Below are positions 6,917 to 14,027 of a stretch of 17,496 nucleotides of DNA, one piece after another. Position numbers and translations under genes: made by a program. The stretch's first letter is position 1; every line of letters begins with the position of its first letter. The notes under the pieces were generated by a model. That model saw nothing but the letters and a program-made list of their open reading frames with translations, was not told where the DNA came from and searched no databases. Origin of the DNA: an uncultured Eubacteriales bacterium (GTDB lineage: Bacteria; Bacillota_A; Clostridia; Lachnospirales; Lachnospiraceae); assembly GCA_902803345.1 (NCBI GenBank), contig CADCPV010000092.1, positions 1-17,496 on the forward strand, written 5' to 3'.

Positions 6917-7429
6917 ATGGAAGAGGAATATTTACGGATCGGCGTGATAACCTCCCCTCACGGGATCCGCGGAGAAGTGAATGTTTATCCGACCACCGAC
7001 GATGTGCGGCGCTTTTCGCAGGTGAAGAGCGTAACCGTGGACCGGCAGGGGAAACTCCTGCGCATGGACATCACCGGAGTCAAGCAGTTTAAAGGCATGG
7101 TCATTCTCGGGCTCTCGGGCATCCGGGACCGGAATGAAGCGGAACTTTACCGCAATGCGGAGGTGCTGATTTACAAGTCGGAATCTCCGAAAGAAGAAGG
7201 CCGCTATCTTGTCTGCGATCTTCTCGGCATGACTGTATACGATGAACAGGGGAACGAGATCGGTGAAATATCCGATGTGCTTTTCACCGGGGCGAACAGC
7301 ATCTATGAGGTGCAGCGGCCCGGGAAAAAGAATCTTCTCCTTCCGGCAATTCCGGATTGTATCCGGAAGGTTGATGTTGAGAACAAGCGGATGACGGTAT
7401 ATGTGCTGCCGGGACTGGAGGATCTGTAA
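6917..7429 (+). CDS. rimM: Ribosome maturation factor RimM
   Basis: This 170-aa 16S rRNA-processing factor helps assemble the 30S head and binds the ribosomal protein uS19. The N-terminal RimM domain has the signature [20 protein letters not shown] at about residues 9-28. The PRC-barrel domain follows, with [20 protein letters not shown], and the protein ends in [15 protein letters not shown] plus the strand pair typical of the family. An in-frame TTG at 6905 would add four residues but has no ribosome site. The ATG at 6917 has a weak GGAA upstream. The 64-base gap after khpA contains an imperfect GGGAC/GTCCC hairpin (6868-6888) with no following T-tract. The stop codon overlaps the trmD start by one base (TAATG), indicating coupled translation. 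Confidence 0.95.
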   Translation: MEEEYLRIGVITSPHGIRGEVNVYPTTDDVRRFSQVKSVTVDRQGKLLRMDITGVKQFKGMVILGLSGIRDRNEAELYRNAEVLIYKSESPKEEGRYLVCDLLGMTVYDEQGNEIGEISDVLFTGANSIYEVQRPGKKNLLLPAIPDCIRKVDVENKRMTVYVLPGLEDL

Positions 7430-8169
7430 TGCATTTTTATGTGCTGACCCTGTTTCCGGAACTGATTCAGACGGTAGTGTCTGAAAGCATCATCGGCCGT
7501 GCGCAGAAAAAGGGACTGCTGTCCGTGACGGCTGTCAATATCCGGGACTATTCGGAGGATGAGCGGCATCACCATGTTGACGATTACCCCTACGGCGGCG
7601 GAAGAGGAATGCTGATGCAGGCATCTCCGGTCGTGTCCTGCTGCCGGGATGTGCTTCAGAAAACCGGCGCCGGGACGCGTGTGATCTACATGAGTCCCCA
7701 GGGAAAGACCTTTGACGAGGAAACTGCCAGGGAACTTTCGCAGGAGGAGAACCTGATTTTCCTCTGCGGCCATTATGAGGGCATCGACGAGCGGGCAATC
7801 GAGCTCTGCGTGACAGATGAAATCTCGATCGGGGATTATGTACTGACCGGCGGCGAGCTGCCGGCTCTTGTGATGATCGATGCCATATCCCGGCTGGTGC
7901 CGGGGGTTCTTCGGGAAGGATCCGCTTCGGAGGAGAGCTTTTCGGGAAACCTTCTTGAATATCCGCAGTATACGCGGCCGGAGGAATTCATGGGCCTTCG
8001 GGTACCGGAAATCCTGCTTTCGGGCCATCACGAAAATGTCGAAAAATGGCGCAGGAAGCAGCAGATCAAACGGACCTATGAGCGCCGGCCGGAACTCCTT
8101 TCCGGTGCTGAACTCACGAAAGAAGAGAAGCGGTATCTTGCGGAACTGAAAAAAGAGGATTGTGAATGA
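7429..8169 (+). CDS. trmD: tRNA (guanine-37-N1)-methyltransferase TrmD
   Basis: This 246-aa SPOUT-fold enzyme methylates G37 of tRNAs, preventing +1 frameshifting, with S-adenosylmethionine as donor. The N-terminus [29 protein letters not shown] (88-92), [10 protein letters not shown] (113-122) and the trefoil-knot segment [20 protein letters not shown] are all present. The C-terminal tRNA-binding domain has [10 protein letters not shown] and LLSGHH. One point stands out: the residue aligned with the catalytic Asp169 of the E. coli and H. influenzae enzymes is Glu169 here (SEESF instead of EDSF), and the loop before it is one residue shorter. The gene overlaps rimM by one base and the next gene by four (ATGA). 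Confidence 0.96.
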   Translation: MHFYVLTLFPELIQTVVSESIIGRAQKKGLLSVTAVNIRDYSEDERHHHVDDYPYGGGRGMLMQASPVVSCCRDVLQKTGAGTRVIYMSPQGKTFDEETARELSQEENLIFLCGHYEGIDERAIELCVTDEISIGDYVLTGGELPALVMIDAISRLVPGVLREGSASEESFSGNLLEYPQYTRPEEFMGLRVPEILLSGHHENVEKWRRKQQIKRTYERRPELLSGAELTKEEKRYLAELKKEDCE

Positions 8170-9290
8170 TTTCTTATGCGGCAAACGGCAGGATCAGCGG
8201 AGTCTGGATCGTGCGCCGGCTGCTTTCTCAGAAACTGATCTGTGCGGGCGAGCGGGACATTACATATGATGCGGGAAAAAGGACAATCCGGGGACTGCAG
8301 TTCTCGGAGGAACTGAAGTCCGATCTTGACATCATGGAGGATTTCCGGACAGTCGCAAGGAATGTGCTTACGCTGTATTTCTTCGCAGAAGGGCAGGAAT
8401 ATCTCCGGGTACCTGTGGCGGATGTAGCGCCTTCGTATCATGAAACGCTTCATTTCGAGGATATTTCGGGAATTTCGCTGCTGCAGATGGTTTCGGATCA
8501 GCATATCCGCATCTGGTTTGATGACGAGGAAACGGAAGTTTACGCGGAACGGGGCTTTCTCATGGCCGTGCCGGATGCCGAAGAGCTTCTTCGGGATTTC
8601 GTGCGGATGATCTTTCTGTTCGGCAGTGAAACCGGTCCTTCCAGGATTCTGGTCCGCGAAAAGCAGGAAATTGACACGAGAGAACTATCACCGGATCTTA
8701 CGATCAGTTACGGGCCCGATTCCCTGTCCATGGGCGGTTCCGGCTCGGAACTGGCCTATCTTTACATTGAGGACGAGGATTCGCCGGGAGATGCAGAGTC
8801 GCTTGTAACGGAAGAAGTGGAATCGACGCTTCTTCGGCTTCATCAGATGATGCAGGACATTGACGATGCATCCGATTCTGCGAATCAGGATTCGTCCCGT
8901 TTCGGACTTTCCTTTGATGAGGGGAAGAGCATTCTGTTCGGCGACAGCTACGCTGCCGTTCCGGACGGCTTTCTGGTATCGGTGGATCTTTCCGGAAAGG
9001 AATGCCGTATGTGGCTTCCGAATCCCGAAAACCCGGAGGAATGGGAAGCATCCCTGTTCTCGGTACAGCTTTCGGAAGATTCGGAATCCTGCGGAAAGGA
9101 AGCGCTTTCTACAGAATCCCGGGAGGGACAGAGTTTCCGGGTCGAGCGGGTGGTTCAGAATCAGGACCACGGCCTTCATGCGGTGATCCGCATGATCGGC
9201 GTCCCGGATGATGTGCTGGAGAAGGCACGCGGGGCGGCGGAAACGCTGCTTCAGAATATTTCCTTCGGAGAGAACCGCACCGAAGCATGA
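8166..9290 (+). CDS. Acidic protein of unknown function (374 aa)
   Basis: I do not recognise this protein. It is 374 aa, strongly acidic, with no signal peptide, membrane segment or cysteine cluster. An N-terminal part (about 1-155) looks mixed alpha/beta. A low-complexity Asp/Glu/Ser-rich middle (about 190-250) contains [20 protein letters not shown] and [16 protein letters not shown]-terminal domain (about 250-374) has [20 protein letters not shown] followed by DGFLVSVDL, and ends in a helix [20 protein letters not shown]. That last pattern loosely recalls small extracytoplasmic beta domains of the PsbP/Mog1 kind; this is only an impression. Its ATG overlaps the trmD stop (ATGA) and hprK follows after 13 bases, so it is firmly embedded in the operon and the frame is uninterrupted, which argues for a real gene. 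rplS, the usual gene after trmD, is not here. Confidence 0.8.
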   Translation: MISYAANGRISGVWIVRRLLSQKLICAGERDITYDAGKRTIRGLQFSEELKSDLDIMEDFRTVARNVLTLYFFAEGQEYLRVPVADVAPSYHETLHFEDISGISLLQMVSDQHIRIWFDDEETEVYAERGFLMAVPDAEELLRDFVRMIFLFGSETGPSRILVREKQEIDTRELSPDLTISYGPDSLSMGGSGSELAYLYIEDEDSPGDAESLVTEEVESTLLRLHQMMQDIDDASDSANQDSSRFGLSFDEGKSILFGDSYAAVPDGFLVSVDLSGKECRMWLPNPENPEEWEASLFSVQLSEDSESCGKEALSTESREGQSFRVERVVQNQDHGLHAVIRMIGVPDDVLEKARGAAETLLQNISFGENRTEA

Positions 9291-9303
9291 CAAAAGGAGA
9301 AGG

Positions 9304-10257
9304 ATGAATAAAGTAAAAGTCAGCACACTCGCGAAAAAGATGGGGCTTCGGAACCTGACGCCCGATCTGAATTTGGAGGAGCGCTTTATCGAGTCTCCGG
9401 ATATCAACCGTCCGTCTCTGCAGTTCGCAGGTTTCTGGGATTACTACGACACGATGCGCGTGCAGATTGTAGGTCTGGTGGAATACACCTATCTGCAGAA
9501 GATGGATCCCGAAATCCGGACGAAAATGTATCATGATTTCATGGAAAAAGGCTGTCCGGCCATTATTTTCGCGCGGACGCTGTATCCGGACGAAATCCTG
9601 CTGCAGCTTGCGAATGAGGCGGGCATCCCGATCCTTCTGACGGATCAGAACACATCCATTATCACGGCGGAGGTCATCCGCTGGCTGCATGTGCAGCTCG
9701 CGCCGATGATTTCAATCCACGGCGTCCTGGTCGATGTTTACGGCGAGGGTGTTCTGATCACCGGCGAATCCGGCATCGGAAAATCCGAGGCCGCGATCGA
9801 GCTCATCAAGCGCGGCCACCGTCTCGTTTCGGACGATGTCGTGGAAATCCGCAAGGTTTCGGACGATTCCCTGATCGGTTCCGCCCCGGAAATCACGCGG
9901 CATTTCATTGAGCTTCGGGGTATCGGCATTATTGATGTCAAGACCCTGTTCGGCGTGGAATCCGTGAAAAACACGCAGGCGATCGATCTCGTAATCCAGC
10001 TTGAAGACTGGAGAAAAGAGACGGAATACGACCGGATGGGCATTGAGGACCAGTATATCGAATATCTCGGAAACCGGGTCGTGTGCCATCATCTGCCGGT
10101 CCGTCCCGGCCGGAACCTCGCGATCATCGTGGAGGCGGCGGCAGTCAACCACCGCCAGAAGAAGATGGGCTACAACGCGGCGCACGAGCTGTACCAGCGT
10201 GTCCAGGACAATCTGCTCAGAAAAGAAAAGGATGAGCCGGATGAATTTTTCTACTAA
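9304..10257 (+). CDS. hprK: HPr kinase/phosphorylase
   Basis: This 317-aa bifunctional enzyme phosphorylates and dephosphorylates the regulatory serine of HPr and Crh, linking glycolytic state to carbon catabolite repression through CcpA. The N-terminal domain covers about residues 1-130. The catalytic domain has the conserved His139-Gly140, the P-loop GESGIGKS at 154-161, SDD at 176-178, and the family signature ELRGIGIIDVKTLFG at about 203-217. NLAIIVEAAAVNHRQKKMGYNA is the conserved C-terminal region. The frame is open further upstream, but the ATG at 9304 follows AAAGGAG (9293-9299) and gives the family N-terminus KVSTLAKKMGL. It sits three genes before an HPr-family protein that retains the target serine. 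Confidence 0.97.
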   Translation: MNKVKVSTLAKKMGLRNLTPDLNLEERFIESPDINRPSLQFAGFWDYYDTMRVQIVGLVEYTYLQKMDPEIRTKMYHDFMEKGCPAIIFARTLYPDEILLQLANEAGIPILLTDQNTSIITAEVIRWLHVQLAPMISIHGVLVDVYGEGVLITGESGIGKSEAAIELIKRGHRLVSDDVVEIRKVSDDSLIGSAPEITRHFIELRGIGIIDVKTLFGVESVKNTQAIDLVIQLEDWRKETEYDRMGIEDQYIEYLGNRVVCHHLPVRPGRNLAIIVEAAAVNHRQKKMGYNAAHELYQRVQDNLLRKEKDEPDEFFY

Positions 10258-11209
10258 GCTGCGGGAACACTTCCCGGGGGCGGAAATCCGGGAAAATGTT
10301 CCGCTCGGGAAAATGACGACCTTCCGCTGCGGGGGGAACGCGGCATGCTTCGTGAGCCCGAAGGATGCGCGGGAACTTTCGGAACTTCTGACATTCCTTC
10401 GGGATGAAGGAGAAGCGGTCTTTCTTCTGGGACGCGGAAGCAATATCCTGGTAAGCGACAGCGGTTTTTCGGGAACGGTCCTGTCGATGCGGGAGCACTT
10501 TTCGGATATCGCCGTATCGGACGATGGGAAGATCCGTGCAGGATCCGGCGCACTGATGCCGGATGTTTCACGCGCGGCGCTTTCCCGGGGTCTTTCCGGG
10601 CTGGAATTCATGGCCGGAATCCCCGGAACAATCGGCGGCGGCGTGCGGATGAACGCAGGCGCCTACGGATCGGAAATCCGTGATATCATACTGGAAGCGA
10701 CGCTCCTTCTTCCGGATGGAACCGTACGGTATTTTAAAAAAGATGAGCTGGCGCTTTCATACCGGCACTCCAGGATCCCCGAGCTTTCGGCTGTTGTAAT
10801 CGAAGCAGTTTTTCAGGGAATCCCGAAGAAAACCGAAGAGATCCGTGCCAGGATGGACGATCTTCAGCAGCGGCGCCGGGACAAACAGCCCTTAAATTAC
10901 GGCTCCGCGGGCAGTACATTCAAACGCCCGGAAGGCTATTTCGCCGGCAAACTGATCCAGGATGCCGGGATGAAGGGCTTCCGGATCGGCGATGCGGCGA
11001 TTTCGGAAAAACATGCCGGCTTCGTTGTCAATTTGGGGTCGGCCTCATCATCCGATGTGTACCGTGTTATCAGTGCGGTACAGCGGGAGGTCATGCGGCA
11101 GTTTTCGGTGCGCCTTGAGCGGGAAGTAATCCTTTTGGGAGATTTCCCGGAAGAGGATGCTCCGGTTGATGCAGTCATTCAGGAGGAGAGCGATGTCATT
11201 TTCAGCTGA
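10241..11209 (+). CDS. murB: UDP-N-acetylenolpyruvoylglucosamine reductase MurB
   Basis: This 322-aa FAD enzyme reduces UDP-GlcNAc-enolpyruvate to UDP-MurNAc in peptidoglycan precursor synthesis, in the cytoplasm. The FAD-binding region has TTFRCGGNAACFV, LLGRGSNILVSDSGFSG and GLEFMAGIPGTIGGGVRMNA. The C-terminal domain has the catalytic-serine segment NYGSAGSTFKRPEGYFAGKL and AISEKHAGFVVN, then a closing RLEREVILLG. This is the type II (Bacillota) layout. I chose the ATG at 10241, with AAAAGGA eight bases upstream. An ATG at 10232 is the alternative, and longer readings run through hprK in another frame. It overlaps the end of hprK by 17 bases and the start of whiA by 17 bases. Confidence 0.96.
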   Translation: MNFSTKLREHFPGAEIRENVPLGKMTTFRCGGNAACFVSPKDARELSELLTFLRDEGEAVFLLGRGSNILVSDSGFSGTVLSMREHFSDIAVSDDGKIRAGSGALMPDVSRAALSRGLSGLEFMAGIPGTIGGGVRMNAGAYGSEIRDIILEATLLLPDGTVRYFKKDELALSYRHSRIPELSAVVIEAVFQGIPKKTEEIRARMDDLQQRRRDKQPLNYGSAGSTFKRPEGYFAGKLIQDAGMKGFRIGDAAISEKHAGFVVNLGSASSSDVYRVISAVQREVMRQFSVRLEREVILLGDFPEEDAPVDAVIQEESDVIFS

Positions 11210-11888
11210 CGTAAAGGCGGAACTCTCTAAGATCATGCCCGAGAAGGATCACTGTGTGCGCGCGGAACTTTCGGCTTTTCTTTCGCCGGAAGAAGCGCTT
11301 GCGGATCCCGAACTCGTGCGCCGGCCCTGCTGCAGGAAGGCTTTCCTTCGGGGACTGTTCCTGCGGTCGGGTTCAATCAATGATCCGGAGAAGATGTACC
11401 ACCTCGAAATCGTCTGCGACAGCAGGAGTTTCGCGATCCGCCTGAAAGAAATTTTAACTTCTTATCAACTTCGCGCAAAAATAGTTGATCGGAAGGGGCA
11501 CTTTGTGGTATATTTAAAAGACAGCAGCCAGATTGCTGATTTTCTGGCGCTGATCCAGGCGAATGTTTCCCTGTTCAGCCTGGAGAACACCATGGTGGTC
11601 AAGGATGTCCGCAATACCGTCAACAGGAGGGTGAACTGTGAGACGGCGAACATCAAGAAAACGGTGTCGGCTTCCCTGTCCCAGATCGAGGCGATCGAAT
11701 ATATCCGGGATCATATCGGCTTTGAAAAGCTGCCGGAGAACCTTCGTGAAACCGCACGCCTGAGACTGGAAAACCCGGACGATTCCCTGCAGGATCTCGG
11801 CCTGAAGCTGAATCCGCCGGTCGGAAAGTCCGGAATGAATCACCGCTTAAGGAAGCTTAAAAAGATCGCAGAAGAGGAGAAATTATGA
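11193..11888 (+). CDS. whiA: WhiA-family regulator, short form lacking most of the first LAGLIDADG repeat
   Basis: WhiA is a DNA-binding regulator of cell division and sporulation in Gram-positive bacteria, normally a little over 300 aa: two LAGLIDADG-like repeats plus a C-terminal helix-turn-helix. This one is 231 aa. The N-terminus MSFSADVKAELSKI and CVRAELSAF are intact. The sequence then jumps to ELVRRPCCRKAFLRGLFLRS (41-60), which aligns with the start of the second repeat in B. subtilis WhiA. The second repeat (about 49-130), linker NTVNRRVNCETAN (141-153) and HTH (about 165-228, ending GKSGMNHRLRKL) are well conserved. Roughly 85 residues are missing cleanly, in frame. AGGAGGAG at 11181-11188 sets the ATG at 11193. 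It overlaps murB by 17 bases and the HPr gene by four. Confidence 0.92.
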   Translation: MSFSADVKAELSKIMPEKDHCVRAELSAFLSPEEALADPELVRRPCCRKAFLRGLFLRSGSINDPEKMYHLEIVCDSRSFAIRLKEILTSYQLRAKIVDRKGHFVVYLKDSSQIADFLALIQANVSLFSLENTMVVKDVRNTVNRRVNCETANIKKTVSASLSQIEAIEYIRDHIGFEKLPENLRETARLRLENPDDSLQDLGLKLNPPVGKSGMNHRLRKLKKIAEEEKL

Positions 11889-12148
11889 AAACATCAACTG
11901 TTACCGTAGGACTGAACGGGCTTAATGCGCATGAAATTGCGATGTCAGTTCAGACGGCAAGCCGTTTTTCGTCGGAGATTCATCTTGCAGACGGAGACCG
12001 CAGGATGAATGCGAAAAGTATTATGGGCATGATGGCACTCGGCCTTGCGCTCGGTGATGATGTGACGATTGAAGCGAACGGCCCCGATGAGGAAGAGGCG
12101 GTTCAGGCTATGGCCGCATACCTTATGGGGACAAACGGCACGCTTTAA
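11885..12148 (+). CDS. HPr-family protein without the phosphocarrier histidine (Crh-like)
   Basis: This 87-aa protein has the HPr fold signature. Aligned with B. subtilis HPr and Crh, the active-site motif GIHARPA reads GLNAHEIA (residues 12-19): the PTS phospho-acceptor His15 is replaced by Asn14, and the usual Arg17 and Pro18 by His16 and Glu17. The regulatory motif NAKSIMGMMALGLALGDDVT (42-61) is intact, with Ser45 equivalent to Ser46. VQTASRF (22-28) also matches. The pattern is that of Crh, which has Gln at position 15 and acts only as a serine-phosphorylated CcpA partner. I infer a regulatory rather than sugar-transport role, supported by hprK in the same gene run. Whether His16 could take over phosphate transfer is unknown. 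It starts within the whiA stop codon (ATGA). Confidence 0.9.
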   Translation: MKTSTVTVGLNGLNAHEIAMSVQTASRFSSEIHLADGDRRMNAKSIMGMMALGLALGDDVTIEANGPDEEEAVQAMAAYLMGTNGTL

Positions 12149-12173
12149 GCGGATAAGGGGGGAGACTTTCTCT

Positions 12174-12193
12174 GGGAGGAAGCCTCCCCTTTC
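12174..12193 (+). terminator. Putative terminator after the HPr-like gene
   Basis: GGGAGG (12174-12179) and CCTCCC (12183-12188) form a tight GC hairpin with an AAG loop, followed by CTTTC and, a few bases on, TTTTTT at 12202-12207. An upstream GGGGAG (12159-12164) could pair with the same right arm (CTCCCC, 12184-12189), giving two mutually exclusive folds. The T-run directly after the stem is short, so some read-through into the peptidase genes is likely. Confidence 0.45.
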
Positions 12194-12227
12194 ATGAATC
12201 GTTTTTTAGGAAAGTGAGGATCGCAAA

Positions 12228-14024
12228 GTGACAGATGAACGGCTTATGATGCTCCGGGAAAAGATGGCGGAGACAAACACAGCGGTTTATATCGTCCCGA
12301 CGGCGGATTTTCATGAGTCTGAATATGTCGGCGACTATTTCAAGGCCCGCGCATTCCTGACCGGCTTTTCGGGATCGGCGGGAACGGCCGTCGTGACGCA
12401 GGATTCGGCGGTTCTTTTCACGGACGGAAGATATTTTATCCAGGCGGAACGGGAGCTTGAAGGATCGGGCTTTACACTTATGCGGATGGGGGAGAAGGAC
12501 GTCCCGACCCTTACCGAATATGTGCGTTCGGTACTTCCCCCGGAGGGCGTGATCGGGTTTGACGGCCGAACCATGAATGCTGCCGAAGGCGAGAAGCTTC
12601 TTGCGATCGCCGAAGAAAAAGGCGGATCGCTTTCGGTTTCTGAGGATCTTGTGGACCAGATCTGGCCGGACCGTCCGCAGCGCGCAAGAAGCCGCGCACG
12701 CGTGCTTTCCGAAGAATATTCCGGCGAGACCGTGCAGGAGAAGATCGCGCGTATCCGCGCGAAAATGAAGGAATACGGGGCGGCAATCCACATCCTGACG
12801 ACTTTGGATGATATCGCATGGCTCCTGAATATCCGCGGCAGCGACGTCCGTCACTGGCCGGTTGTGCTTTCGTACCTGATGCTGACCGAAAAGGGCTGCG
12901 TCCTGTACATTTCCGGGGCGGCGCTGACGGATGAGGTAAAAAAACACCTTGCCGAGAACCGGGTTTCGACCGCGCCTTATGAGGATATTTACAAGATCGC
13001 CGATATGCTGAATACAAAGCATATGGGAACCGTGCTTCTTGATAAAAAGAAAGTCAATTACCGGATTGTTTCGGCAGTTTCCGGGGCCAATGAGATTCTG
13101 GACCGGCCGAATCCGACCGTGCTGATGAAGGCCGTGAAAAATGAAACGGAAATCCGGAATATCCGCGCCGCACATGTGAAGGACGGCGTCGCAATGGTGC
13201 GGTGGCTGTACTGGCTGAAGAATACCATCGGTACGGAGGAACTCACGGAAATCAATGCTTCGGACCGGCTGGAGCAGTTCAGAAGAGAGCAGGAAGGTTT
13301 TGTGGATCTCTCCTTCGGAACGATTGCGGCCTACCGGGACAACGCGGCGATGATGCACTATTCTGCAAAGGAAGAGAGCGCGGCCGTACTTCAGCCGGAG
13401 CATTTCCTTCTCGTCGATTCAGGCGGGCATTATCTGGAGGGTTCAACGGACATCACGAGAACCGTCGCTCTGGGACCGCTCACAGAGCGGGAAAAAGAGC
13501 TGTTCACGACCGTTCTCCGGAGCAACCTGAACCTCGCGGCGGCGAAATTCCTTTATGGCTGTACCGGTCAGAACCTTGATGTTCTGGCGCGGGGACCGCT
13601 GTGGGAGCTCGGGCTTGACTATAAATGCGGCACCGGGCACGGCATCGGGTATCTTCTGAACGTGCACGAGGCGCCGAATGGCTTCCGCTGGAAACAGGTG
13701 GCGGAACGGAATGATTCCGCGGTTCTTGAGGCCGGAATGGTGACGACGGATGAGCCGGGCGTCTACATCGAGGGAGAGCTCGGCATCCGGACTGAAAACG
13801 AACTCCTCTGTGTGAAGGCGGAGGAGAATGAATACGGGCAGTTCATGGAATTCGAATGCGTGACGCTCTGTCCGATCGATCTTGAGGCAGTGATTCCCGC
13901 GATGCTGACAAAGCGCGAGAAGAAACTGCTGAACGACTATCATGAAAAGGTATATCAGGAGCTTTCGCCGTACCTTCCCCGGGAGGAACAGCTGTGGCTT
14001 CGCTATCAAACAAGGGAGGTATAA
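12228..14024 (+). CDS. M24-family aminopeptidase P (Xaa-Pro aminopeptidase), long three-domain form
   Basis: This 598-aa metallopeptidase removes an N-terminal residue ahead of proline. It has two creatinase-like N-terminal domains (about 1-135 and 160-310) and a C-terminal pita-bread catalytic domain (about 315-540), followed by a C-terminal extension found in the long, eukaryote-type aminopeptidase P family. Metal ligands are visible: Asp397 in LLVDSGG, Asp408 in STDITRT, His471 in GTGHGIGY, Glu509 in TDEPGVY and Glu523 in GIRTENE. There is no signal peptide, so it acts in the cytoplasm. The start is a GTG at 12228 with GAGGA at 12216-12220 seven bases away; the next in-frame ATG (12246) has a poorer ribosome site. 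It is followed three bases later by an M18 aminopeptidase, so the two probably form a peptide-salvage unit. Confidence 0.94.
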   Translation: MTDERLMMLREKMAETNTAVYIVPTADFHESEYVGDYFKARAFLTGFSGSAGTAVVTQDSAVLFTDGRYFIQAERELEGSGFTLMRMGEKDVPTLTEYVRSVLPPEGVIGFDGRTMNAAEGEKLLAIAEEKGGSLSVSEDLVDQIWPDRPQRARSRARVLSEEYSGETVQEKIARIRAKMKEYGAAIHILTTLDDIAWLLNIRGSDVRHWPVVLSYLMLTEKGCVLYISGAALTDEVKKHLAENRVSTAPYEDIYKIADMLNTKHMGTVLLDKKKVNYRIVSAVSGANEILDRPNPTVLMKAVKNETEIRNIRAAHVKDGVAMVRWLYWLKNTIGTEELTEINASDRLEQFRREQEGFVDLSFGTIAAYRDNAAMMHYSAKEESAAVLQPEHFLLVDSGGHYLEGSTDITRTVALGPLTEREKELFTTVLRSNLNLAAAKFLYGCTGQNLDVLARGPLWELGLDYKCGTGHGIGYLLNVHEAPNGFRWKQVAERNDSAVLEAGMVTTDEPGVYIEGELGIRTENELLCVKAEENEYGQFMEFECVTLCPIDLEAVIPAMLTKREKKLLNDYHEKVYQELSPYLPREEQLWLRYQTREV

Positions 14025-14027
14025 ACG

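Noticed and set aside
10001..10240. Upstream extension of murB inside hprK
   Set aside because: The added residues are Arg/Ser/Thr-rich frame-shadow sequence of hprK; MurB homology begins after 10241.
12192..13403. 403-codon minus-strand open frame opposite the M24 peptidase gene
   Set aside because: It has unusual length but the composition is that of an antisense shadow (many His, Arg, Cys), with no family resemblance, and the plus-strand gene has all its catalytic residues.
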